Positions 19,400-29,862 of a stretch of DNA of 64,000 nt are shown here, piece by piece. Within the stretch, counting starts at the first letter, position 1; each line of letters begins with the position of its first letter. The translations under genes and the position numbers were made by a program. This DNA comes from Pomacea canaliculata (taxonomy: Eukaryota; Mollusca; Gastropoda; Architaenioglossa; Ampullariidae): NCBI RefSeq assembly GCF_003073045.1, contig NC_037602.1:12217731-12281730 (forward strand), read 5' to 3'. The notes beneath the pieces are model-generated. The model worked only from the letters and a program-made list of their open reading frames with translations. It searched no databases and had not been told where the DNA came from.

Positions 19400-19990
19400 G
19401 TTGAACTTGTTTTTAAAGTGTCTTTCTAACCCACTGACATATTGTTTGATGTGTTTGAAAGAACAAACACGCCGTCACGTTAAGGTACATATCGTGACTA
19501 CATTGGCCTGAACCAGCTTCAGACCAGAAGCAATCGTCTAAATTCAAACGGTCAATGGTTATTACAAGCTGGTAGGACAGACTGCGATGGAAACCATTTT
19601 TTATCACCTTCACGTCGTTCGCCCGAAATTTCGGATTCATCGTTGCTACAGACATAACCCTTGATAGACAATCAGCCTGTTGTGATAGACACGTTACAGT
19701 TGGTGACGTCACACACCTGCAGTATGCTTGACCACGGATGTGTATACTGTAGGTGGATTGCTGTCTGCCGAGACCAACGCTTAGCCCATTGCGAAGTTCT
19801 CCGCTGTTAGTCTCGGCGAGCATAAACAATGAATGTGACTAAACCGGAAGCTTTGTACACACCTGCCTCGTTTTAGTAACTGGAAAGAAAATCGTCTGCC
19901 AGCAGTCCAGTAATACAAGTTCGTGGCTATATCCTCTTGACCACGTGATCACGCAGATCCTGGCTTATCTACGACGGTTTGCTCTATAGA
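19400..19990. mobile_element. Dispersed repeat in intron 5 of copy 2
   Basis: A block of about 550 bp present here and at about 26950-27540 but missing from copy 1. Part of it (about 19700-19850 on the minus strand) recurs at 37640-37720 and in a KNTC1 intron at 60220-60350, all sharing GCTCGCCGAGACTAACAG. That distribution points to a mobile element. The minus-strand ORFs (19413-19829, 26982-27329) are similar between the two copies, but I recognise no protein. Confidence 0.55.
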
Positions 19991-22200
19991 CAAGACCTAT
20001 TTCCAATTCTATATTAATTTGTGAAAAAACCCTATTTCCAATTATATATTGGTCTGCTCTTATCAAAGTGTAGTATCTTGTCACAGGTTACGACTGACTT
20101 CGTAGCTCTAAACTACGAGCTTTATATCAGTAACTCTTAATCAATGAAAAGAGACTACATTGTCTACATTTATACATTTATACATTTAACATTTTCGACT
20201 ATCGTGGGAGTGCTCTTGCATACATGCAGTAGACATCTATCATCTCGTCCATCACACACGATCATTTTTTTTAGTTGCAAAAAACCTGAAACTATCTTCT
20301 CTTCAATATCCTCTGCCTACCCACCATTTAATACCTTCAACGTGCACTGAAACATATCTGTTCCATAAGCATTACTACTAACAACAATTCACCTAATGCT
20401 CGTCTCTATTCTAACCCTATCTTTCACTTTTCTCGTCTGTTAGCTAGTCCCCCTGCTCGTCTTCCTCTGTAGGTTCATGACACTCTCAGTCTTTGTGGTT
20501 TGTTCACTGATTCCTCTTTGTGTCTTCTTTGTTTTTTATGACAGCACTTCTCTGCACAGTTGTTTCTACCTCCGTCAATCGTATGCTGTCCATATCTCGG
20601 TCTCAAGCGCTGAAAGCAAGCTTTGTGAACGTGATCATGCGCTATACACATCAGCAACAACACCATCTAATGTTTTAAAAAGGAGACAGCTACTCGTGGC
20701 TCATGTCCAGTACAGTTCCCTACACATTTCTCTTACCTTGTACTTGTCCAGTAAGCACGTCACTGACTGTTTTGAGCAGAAGAGTTACGCTATCTTCACA
20801 TCCAGGCATGTCAACGCCTCCATTGGGGAAGAAATCGGCGTCACCGCACATTTCCGTAGTTCCGAGACCTGCAACATTCACAAAATTACTGCTGCATTAT
20901 GGGAGACGAGGAAGTTGGGCATGACGGCCTGTCAAGACGACACAGAGCATGATGGCATAGAAACGGACATAAACAATAAACATGCAAACTACAGAGGTAG
21001 TCCGAGTCTACCGTTGGACTAGAGAAACCATAAGGCTGACATCCACGTGACATCATCCATAGACACATTGCCTACCCCCCAGCACGATAGGCTTGGCGTT
21101 GGTGTGGATGACGTCGACAAACAGCGCGTCGTCCTTGTCCAGTTTCACAAGCTTGTTGTACGTTTCGAAATTGGGGCCAGCAGGGTCCAGACCTGTGAGT
21201 CATAAAACTAGAACACCTCTAACATTCATCAAAGTAATATTCATATGTATGGTTCATAATATATAATCTTATATATAGTGTGATCAAGTGTAATATCTAC
21301 ATATGTAACTCATAATATATAATCTTATATATAGTGTGATCAAGTGTAATATCTACATGTGTAACTCATAATATATAATCTTATATATAGTGTGATCAAG
21401 TGTAATATCTACATGTGTAACTCATAATATATACATAATGTTAGAGTGTGTCGATGTGTGCGAGGTGGGTGGTTAAGCTCCCTTGCACTGGGTGTTCGGG
21501 TACCCAAGAGCTGGTTGGTCAGTTGGACTTTGCCTCTCTACCGTGGCTGGCATGGAACCGTCAACCTTCTGCCTGGAAGTGGCACTAACCTTCAAGCTAT
21601 CGGGGGCGGACCATCAGTGACATCACAAGATGTCTATATTCCAAACATCTCCTCCAGAAAATCTCTCTCTGACCACTCATCCATCAGATTCTTAGGAGCA
21701 AATCAGTCTCTGACTATTCACCTGTAATCCTGCCAGCCTCGCCGTCCAGGCTCTGGCCAGCGTACCCGCTATCTGCGCGCAGCGAGTGACCAATCACGTG
21801 ACGGCGGACATGGGGACACCCAGCTTCTCAAGCAACAAAAGATGAGAGTCGCGATTGTAGTTGCCGACAACCCGAGTGTTGGCCGTGGCCTGGTAGTGGT
21901 TAGTGTCCCTGGCGCCTTGTTGCAGTCTACGGCGATGCTGTTGACATTCTGTTAAGGGAAACAACAAACAGCACGTCCTTGTGCCAGCAACATAATAAGA
22001 TCTATTACAATATGATAAGAGGTATTCACATAACTAAAATTTGACTTTGAAATACTCATGCGGCATTTTTATTATGCCGTCAAATCATCAATCAAGCCGC
22101 ATTCTCTCGTTGGTATTTGAGTCTCACTACCAGCACCATAGAAGTCTATATTTATGAAGTCAAAGACTGGATGGTATCAAACTCAATGATGATAAGACGG

Positions 22201-23215
22201 AAGACCTCCTACTCTAAACTCATAGCAATTTTGCGGCAGAAACAACTCTGGAAGTGAAAGACAAAGCTATGTTGATACCAACGAAGCCTCACACTTGCGT
22301 CTTTCGTCTTCCTCGAATTTGCACAAAGATGGGAATATATCAGCATCACAAATGAGTGGAGAGAACCGACTGCACTGAATCCCTCAAGTAGCCTGTAAGG
22401 CCGCGGTTCTCAAACGGTGGGGCGTGTGCTTACAAGGGTGGCGCGAAGGTGGTCATTTTTTAAGTTTCTTATACCGGTATTAGTGCAATTAGCTTACATT
22501 GTGTGGCTAAGGTAGCCGCGCGGACGTACCTTTGTTCGTCAGGGGGGCGTCACTAGTAAAAGGTTGAGAACCGCTGCTGTAAGGTAATAGGGACTAAGCA
22601 AGAAAAAAAAAACATGAAATAAGAAACCCCAAAATAACACGTCACACCCAGAAGTAAGTGTAACTGTTGAAAATCAAAGTGAAACCTGTCGGGACAAATT
22701 CCTAGCTTACAGATAGGCGTCAACCGATTTAGTGAGTGATCGTGTGCTGGAGACTAAATGGAAATTAATTATCTTACTCTTGTCGATAAAGCCAGGCAGC
22801 ATGACTAGTGGCTAATCGAATAATGGAACATATCTCTCTCAATCTTCGTTCAATATTACTGCGCGAACGAGTGTTTGATCGTCTGCTAAAGAATGACTAA
22901 GCCCTCTAATGTCAATGAAAGTACACAGAGTGAATCTCCGTTGGATAGAGTTAAAATCAAAAGCAAGGTAAAGAACATAGAATTCAAATAACATTAGAAA
23001 GCAAAAACATACAAGATCACATTTTATTGTGGGTGGTTCAATAAATTATAACGGATAAATGTCTGCTAGACACCGATTCACACAAAGACACTCATTCACC
23101 AACACCACGAGACCCACCGTCTGTACTAGAATAAAATCACTACGCATGCGCAGACACATGGCTTAGTTCAGGAACTCGGGGTACACTACACCCACACTGG
23201 GAATAAAAGGTTAGA
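22201..23215. other. About 1 kb insertion in intron 2 of lipase copy 2
   Basis: Copies 1, 4 and 5 read GATGATAA(G)GCATTCACAC without a break; copy 2 has about 1 kb between GATAAG and GCATTC. Apart from the nested MITE at 22401 I see no coding capacity beyond a short ORF near 22890 and no terminal repeats, so the class is unknown. Confidence 0.55.
22401..22576. mobile_element. hAT-type MITE, 176 bp, perfect 8-bp target duplication
   Basis: Terminal inverted repeats CCGCGGTTCTCAAAC and, from the other end, CAGCGGTTCTCAAC. Flanking direct repeats CTGTAAGG lie at 22393-22400 and 22577-22584. Size, 8-bp duplication and terminal sequence fit a non-autonomous hAT element. Confidence 0.88.
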
Positions 23216-24492
23216 GGCATTCACACTTCCTGGAAAAGGAGGAAAAGTGAAAAGTACAGGAGGGGACACGTTTCTTGCTATGGTTTGTTGTTTGAGTCTC
23301 ACCCCAGGCCAGCAACTAAGGGTCCGTCACGGCCACCATTCTCAGGTCAGGCGATGGAAAGAGTTTTGTCTTCAGAAATAACTCAGTAGAATCCGCTCTG
23401 ACACCCGCCGGCGAGATAACTAGTCTAGAATGTACTGTCATACTTAGTGGTGACAGGGGGAAGACTGTCCTACATAGAATTTGAAGAGTGTCCTCTCTTT
23501 TCATAAACAAAAGTTTAGTAAAATGTTTTATACCTGCGTCAGCATCTCTTTCACCAGTCTGAACCCATTTATTGCTGGCAGAACCAGTGTATCGTGTACA
23601 ATGAATTTCGTGGTGCGTTGGCGTTGAAGTTGGAGTTTTTCACGGAGGTAACATTCATAGGGTCCAGCAGCTGCGGTGAAGTCGGATTCTCCGGTGTGTA
23701 CAACAGAAAACGATTTTTTTGCTGTGACGGCGATTGTGGAAGACATGAGAAGCTGTTAATAAAAGGCACCAGACATCATAGTACTTGAAACTGGGGCAAC
23801 ATTTCCGGTATGTGACACTGAAAACAGCACCACAGCAATCTTGGACAGAAAATAATGAATGATTACAATGAATCATGCCTGGTACCGACCACAACACAAT
23901 GGTTACAGTGAACTGGTTTTGTGACTTTTTGTAAGGAAATGAGTCCAGTTAGGGAGCTTGAATGGCGAAGTCACAACTTTTTAAAGTAACAATCTAATCT
24001 CAACAATATCGCATGGCAACAGCAAACACGCTCAGTGCTTTGTATCCACCTTTACACGACAAAGTGAGCAACAATTCTGACAAACACACCGACTTAGTTT
24101 GTGAGAAGAGACACGTAGCTGTTACAGAAGTAAGGATGGAAAGTAATTGTTACAGGTAATGTCGAAAGTACTACAGAAGAAAGGTGGAAGGTGTAGCCGA
24201 GTGAAGGTGAAAAGTAAATGTAAAAGAATTCGGGGGAAAGTGTCACAAAAATAGGGAAAATTATTGTTACAGAAATTGTGGGCGGTGGGTAATCGTTGCA
24301 AAGCTCAGGTGAATAATCGTACAGAGGTCAGGGGAAGTAGGAAACGAAGTAAGAAAAAAAGGAAGGAAGATGGAAGAGATGACTTTAAAGACCTTTGGGG
24401 TTTTATCATCTACCTTCTTACCGGTTATTGGATGCAATTAGAAACTTTGACACACAGGCCAACATTGTGAACAAAGCGCGTACTGATGATCG

Positions 24493-24560
24493 ATGTTACT
24501 GAACATACCTGTGTGTTGATGATCAATGCTACTCAACATACCTGTGTACCAGATGAAGAT
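24493..24560. repeat. 33-bp donor-derived minisatellite, 2 units (copy 2)
   Basis: Two diverged units of the splice-donor repeat: ACTGAACATACCTGTG and, 33 bp on, ACTCAACATACCTGTG, the second containing the real donor. Confidence 0.8.
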
Positions 24561-24637
24561 CAGGAGGAGAGATATGTGGGAAAGCATCTTCTCTCTCTCA
24601 AATCATGGGACTGTTTCACCAGAAAATGTTCATGGGT

Positions 24638-24644
24638 TTTTATA
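24638..24644 (-). promoter_or_regulatory. TATA box of lipase copy 2
   Basis: TATAAAA on the minus strand at the conserved place upstream of the signal-peptide exon. Confidence 0.7.
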
Positions 24645-25105
24645 GAGCCTGTGTGAAGCATGCGTCATGTACATCACAACCTGTCGCAGTCAGTCATGGC
24701 TGCTAATCTCAGTTTCATTGAATTTTATGAAAATTTTAACAAATCCGATATAGCGTTAACGTTTTCCTTTTACCTGTATTTTTACGGCAATTAATCGTAA
24801 ACAAAATACAAAACAAAGTAGAGCTGATGATTAAATGAAGATCAATCAGTTTGTAAACAAAACCCACCTACGCTGGGGATCAAGTTGGCTTAGTTATCTG
24901 ATCGCCTGTGTTCCTGCTCACTGGTCCCCTTTGTTTTCCTGTTATTGTGCAAAATCTAATAAAACGTAACAACGAGATATAAACCCGGACAGCCATCACC
25001 ACTGTGTTAGTGACAGGCCTCTAAAACCTCAGCTCTTTGCTTCTCCTTCGTAGGAAATCTTGTCTCACATGTCATCTCCATCAGTACTGCTGGTGACAAC
25101 AACGT

Positions 25106-25595
25106 TAGAAAACACATGTGTGAGCTTGACTGTAAACATGTGTAAGTCTGACTGTAAACATGTGTGAGCCTGACTGTAAACATGTGTGAGCCTGTCTGTA
25201 AACATGTGTGAGCCTGACTGTAAACATGTGTGAGCTTGACTGTAAACATGTGTGAGCTGTCTGTAACATTGTGTGAGCCTGTCTGTAAACATGTGTGAGC
25301 CTGACTGTAAACATTGTGACTGTAAACATGTGTGAGCCTGTCTGTAAACATGTGAGCCTGTATGTAAACATGTGTGTGAGCCTGTCTGTAAACATGTGTG
25401 AGCCTGACTGTAAACATGTGTGAGCCTGTCTGTAAACATGTGTGAGCCTGACTGTAAACATGTGTGAGCCTGTCTGTAAACATGTGTTAGCCTGACTGTA
25501 AACATGTGTGAACCTGTCTGTAAACATGTGTGAGCCAGACTGTAACCATGTGTGAGCCAGACTCTAAGCATGTGTGAGCCTGACTGTAAACATAA
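25106..25595. repeat. 22-bp minisatellite, about 21 units (array 2)
   Basis: Same unit and left flank as the array at 14877, but more diverged, with several truncated units (near 25258 and 25310-25370). On its right it joins directly to a lipase promoter piece (25640-25730, with TATAAAA) that has no exon 1 behind it, which marks a deletion or recombination junction. Confidence 0.92.
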
Positions 25596-25835
25596 CATGT
25601 GTGTGCCACGCTGTAAATGACAGAATGTCACTCGAGTGTCACAAGACAATGTTCATGGGTTTTATAGAGCATGTATAAGGATCATATGTCATGGACATCA
25701 CAAGCTGTGGCAGTCACAGTCATACCTGTTAATCTCAGTATCTTATTTACAATCAAATAAAGCGCTGACTTTTCCTTTTTTCACGCAAAACCTGTTTGCA
25801 TGTATTGTGAAGGGAACTTACTGTTCAAAAAGTAC

Positions 25836-25890
25836 AGTAGAGTAGAGAAGTACAAAGTAGAGTAGAGTAGAGTAGTACAAAGTAGAGTTG
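25836..25890. repeat. GTAGA microsatellite
   Basis: Imperfect GTAGA pentanucleotide run inside the duplicated upstream block; absent at the equivalent place in the other copies. Confidence 0.8.
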
Positions 25891-26464
25891 ATTGTATTTC
25901 TAATATACATTTTCATTTCGAATGCATATTAATCAGTTTGGAAAACACCACCGACATTAGGGATCAAGGTAGATCAGCTATCAGGGACTTTGTGTTTCGG
26001 TTCATTGCTCATTGCTCACCTGTGTTCTCCTGTTACTCTGCAAAATCCAATTAAATATAACGATAGAAGAAAATATCAAAGTAATAATAATTCTGAAATC
26101 AATATTAAGGGCCAACTAAAGCAGATTTAACTCTTCAATTGCAAGAAGCACACCTGCTACCAGGAGTAACAGAGCTGAAAGATAAATATAAACAACTGAG
26201 GAGGACGAGAAGTGGGGAATAGGAGAGGAGAAGAAAGGGTACTGACAATGAGCTGTAGTCTTTTTGTTCATTGGCTGAAACAACGTCTTCAAGTGATGGA
26301 TGATGGCTGTCCAGTGACGAGTGAACAGATTGTGAAAGTGAGACAGAGGCAGACCGTCATTACCTAGTGATGCTTCTCTCTACCTTCTGCCTGACTCATT
26401 ACACACAGGTTAATGAGGAATTAACTGACACAAACATATTGCTAGAAGCTAACTCAGGCACTTC

Positions 26465-26600
26465 TAGACTCGGGCGACTTTTCCAGTGCCTCTGAAGTGA
26501 GCCAAGCTCACACTACGGTGCGCGGCGCTAGCGTCAGCCAGGCGTGAATCGACATCGCGATAAACACTCTGACACGATGCCCGATCGTAGCATCTGCTGT
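26465..26600. repeat. Inverted copy of the 13.6-kb block
   Basis: GGCGACTTTTCCAGTGCCTC and the following CACTACGGTGCGCGGCGC are the reverse complement of sequence near 13610-13680. The inversion joins directly to the remnant of lipase exon 6 in copy 3. Confidence 0.65.
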
Positions 26601-26659
26601 CGTCTAGACTTACATATATACATAGACACAGCTACAGACAGAGAGAAAGAGAGAGACTC

Positions 26660-28659
26660 AAGCGTGAAGTAGCTGATGGACGTCATGTGGTGGACGTCAC
26701 GCAAACGTGCCGACAACATCTGTTGATACAAGTATAGAAATAAACAAGGAAGTAGGTCAGTGTGTTCGTGTACATACAATCTATAAATTTTACTAATCAC
26801 GTGTACTGATATCTAGAAACGTATTTGAATGTAATGAATGAACCCCATTCCTTAACTGAGCGATTTTTCCATGTCTGATTCAGGAAGATCAGAGATCTGT
26901 TTCGTTCGAAATTACAAGAAAGTTAATTGTTAAAATCATTGATATTATTTACTTAAGTTGTTTTTAAAGTGTCTTTAAAACTCACTGACAGATTGTTTGA
27001 TGTGTTTGAAAGAACAAACACGCCGTCACGTGACGATACATATCGTGACTACATTGGCCTGAACCAGCTTCACACCAGAAGCAATCGTCTAAATTCAAAC
27101 TGTCAATGGTTATTACAAGCTGGTAGGACAGACTGCGATGGAAACCACTGTTTATCACCTTCACGTCGTTCGCCCGAAATTTCGGATTCATCGTTGCTGA
27201 AGACATAACCCTTGATAGACAATCAGCCTGTTGTGATAGACACGTTACAGTTGGTGACGTTATACACAATGCAGTATGCTTGACCTCGTATGTGTATACT
27301 GCAGGTGGATTGCTGTCTGCCGAGACCAACCCTTAGCACATGGCGAAGTTCTCTGCTGTTAGTCTCGGTGAGCATAAACAATGAATGTGACTAAACCGGA
27401 AGCTTTGTACACACCTGTTTCAGTAACTGGGGAAAAAATCGTCCAGTAATACAAGTTCGTGGCTTCATACTCTTGACCACGTGATCACGCAGATCCTAGC
27501 TTATCTACGACGGTTTGCTTTATAGACAAGACCTATTTCCAATTCTATATTAATTTGTGAAAAAAAAAAACTGTTTCCATTTATATATTGGTCTGCTCTT
27601 ATCACAGGTTACGACTGACTTCGTAGCTCTAAACTACGAGCTGTGTATCAGTAACTCTTAATCAAAGAAAAGAGACTACATTGTCTACATTTATACATTC
27701 GACATTTTCGACTATGGGAAAGTGATCTGGTGCTCTTGCATGCACTGAAACATATCTGTTCCATAAGCATTACTACTAACAACAATTCACCTAATGCTCG
27801 TCTCTATTCTAACCCTATCTTTCACTTTTCTCGTCTGTTAACTAGTCCCCCTGCTCGTCTTCCTCTGTAGTCCGGTGGCGCAACGGTTAGCGCCTGTCAC
27901 CAATACAGTGAAGGTTGGCTGCCCAGAGTTCATTTCTCGTCTCGGGCACGCTGTTCTTTCTCTGCACGTGGCATCTGTTTACAGCGCTGACTGCTTGCCG
28001 TAATATAACATCAGTTGCTGGCACGGCGTAAAACACCAATTCCCCCCTCGTCTTCCTCTGTAGGTTCATGACACTCTCAGTCTTTGCGGTTTGTTCCCTG
28101 ATTCCTCTTTGTGTTTTCTTTGTTTATTATGACAGTACTTGTGTGCACAGTTGTTTCTACCTCCGTCAGTCCTATGCTGTCCATATCTCGGTCTCAAACG
28201 CTCAAAGCATGCTTGAATGGTTACAGTGAACTGGTTTGTGTGACTTTTTGTAAGGAAATGAGTCCAGTTAGGGAGCTGGAATGCCGAAGGCATAACTTTT
28301 TAAAGTAACAATCTAATCTCAGCAATATCGCATGGCAACAGCAAACACACTCAGTGCTTTGTATCCACCTTTACACGACAAAGTGAGCAACAATTCTGAC
28401 AAACACACCGACTTAGTTTGTGAGAAGAGACACGTAGCTGTTACAGAAGTAAGGATGGAAAGTAATTGTTACAGTTAATGTCGAAAGTGTTGCAGAAGAA
28501 AGGTGGAAGGTGTAGCAGAGTGAGAGTGAAAAGTAAATGTGAAAGAATTCGGGGGTAAAAGTGTCACAAAATGAACATACCCGTATGTTAATAATCGATG
28601 TTACTCAACATACCTGTGTACCAGATTAGGATCAGGAGGAGAGAAATGTGGGAAAGCAT
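26660..28659 (-). pseudogene. Lipase copy 3: vestigial, exons 2-5 lost
   Basis: A signal-peptide exon is intact at 28659-28614 ([21 protein letters not shown] donor) with its TATA box at 28703-28709. A stub of exon 6 survives at about 26724-26660 with an in-frame stop. Between them, intron-1 sequence (about 28200-28600) joins directly to intron-5 sequence near 28197, so one deletion removed exons 2-5. A SINE and the dispersed repeat sit in the remaining intron. It cannot make a lipase. Confidence 0.85.
27871..28046 (+). mobile_element. tRNA-derived SINE, 176 bp, with 17-bp target duplication
   Basis: Starts TCCGGTGGCGCAACGGTTAG (A box), with B-box-like AGTTCATTTCTC about 55 nt on, then a non-tRNA body ending TTGCTGGCACGGCGTAAAAC and a C-rich tail. 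It is flanked by CTCGTCTTCCTCTGTAG at 27854-27870 and 28047-28063. The homologous introns in copies 1, 2 and 4 show one copy of that 17-mer, giving an empty site. A reversed copy lies at 35696-35858. Confidence 0.88.
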
Positions 28660-28702
28660 CTTCTCAAATCACGGGGTTGTTTCACCAGACAATGTTCATG
28701 GA

Positions 28703-28709
28703 TTTTATA
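28703..28709 (-). promoter_or_regulatory. TATA box of lipase copy 3
   Basis: TATAAAA on the minus strand, still intact although the gene behind it has lost its core. Confidence 0.65.
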
Positions 28710-29131
28710 GATCATATGTCATGGACATCACAAGCTGTGGCAGTCACAGTCATGCCTGTTGATCTCAGTATCATATTTACAATCAAATAAAGCGCTGACT
28801 TTTCCGTTTTTCACGCAAAACCTGTTTGCATGTATTGTGAAGGGAACTTACTGTTCAAAAAGCACAGAACAAAGAAAGCTGATTGTATTTCTAATATACA
28901 TTTTCATTTCGAATGCATATTAATCAGTTTGGAAAACACCACCGACATTACTAGACAGTATTAGTAGTGCCCAAGTTTGCTCAAATGTCCAGTGTCAAGA
29001 GGTCTTACATCTGTCCTTTAATGACTTTAGAATCATTACAAATGTTATGTCACTTCGTGACCTACTGGGAATTAACATATTTTACTGTAAAATTGGTCAG
29101 TGGACGCACAGTCATTCGACATTTTATTTAG

Positions 29132-29155
29132 TTGGTTTTTTTTTTTTTTTTTTTT
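29132..29155. repeat. Poly-T run
   Basis: More than 20 T at a junction where the upstream block passes into the opposite-strand exon fragment; possibly the tail of a retro-inserted piece on the minus strand. Confidence 0.6.
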
Positions 29156-29176
29156 GTTAAGTCCTTGACCCTGCTG

Positions 29177-29293
29177 AAATATAAACAACTTGAAAGTTGT
29201 ATCTCAGGACTTTCGTCTCGTTTTCGGCATGATGAAGTTGTGTGTGCTTCAGCAGCTGATATGAAAGCTTCGATTGTATGCGGCTTTGATTAA
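29177..29293 (+). pseudogene. Opposite-strand terminal exon, unknown family (copy c, 5' truncated)
   Basis: Matches 2930-3037 from KYKQLESC to the final CGFD and TAA; the acceptor and first residues are missing because the block is joined to a poly-T run and other sequence. Confidence 0.45.
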
Positions 29294-29407
29294 AATGTGA
29301 ACAGTTAACACTTTAACATGGAGCTCATCGAAAAATTAATCGGAATCTAAAGAATCCGGAAAAATCTGCAAACCGTCTGTGACAGTGTGTGGCTAGTTGG
29401 AATAGTG

Positions 29408-29512
29408 ATCTATATCTATATCTATATCTATATCTATATCTATATCTATATCTATATCTATATCTATATCTATATCTATATCTATATCTATATCTATATC
29501 TATATCTATATT
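29408..29512. repeat. (TATCTA)n microsatellite, long allele
   Basis: About 105 bp of nearly perfect hexanucleotide repeat. The Ile/Tyr ORF across it is an artefact. Confidence 0.95.
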
Positions 29513-29862
29513 AGTGACAACAATCCAGATGGCTCTGACCAATGTCCAACCATATCATTACATCAGCTGACACTGGGATCGAGTTATGTTAGTGACACGT
29601 CATCACATCTGCGACGAGAAGGAGGTATAAACACTAACAAAACGATATGAGAGCAAAGCGATTGTAACTTTTGAAGGTGTTAGTGCTTTATTAATGATGG
29701 TAAGTACAAGACATTATTCACAGCTTCTATGGTTCAGACCATCAGACTTCTTTAAAGCACAACACATGGAGATCAAAGGTTTAGTCAACATCAGGGAAAG
29801 GACCAGACTGTCTGCTCGAGAGGTACGGGTACCTTTTCGTATACTTTACTGTGGTCGAGGTC

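Larger units (their letters stand above)
18937..24587 (-). pseudogene. Lipase copy 2: six exons present, several frameshifts
   Basis: Exons are at 24587-24542 (signal peptide, [15 protein letters not shown]), 23839-23534, 21948-21722, 21192-21076, 20868-20737 and 19160-18937. Exons 4, 5 and 6 keep the normal 117, 132 and 224 nt and are open. Exon 2 is 306 instead of 311 nt, with at least six small indels against copy 1. Exon 3 is 227 instead of 229 nt, with a lost triplet region right after the GHSL elbow and other indels. The exon order and splice sites are still those of a lipase. Intron 2 holds an insertion of about 1 kb with a nested MITE. Either a young pseudogene or a badly sequenced copy. 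Confidence 0.8.

Noticed and set aside
20477-21022. 181-aa plus-strand ORF as a full gene
   Set aside because: Its second half is antisense to lipase exon 5; only the first part is considered, as a finding.
29387-29650. ORF rich in Ile-Tyr
   Set aside because: Translation of the hexanucleotide microsatellite.
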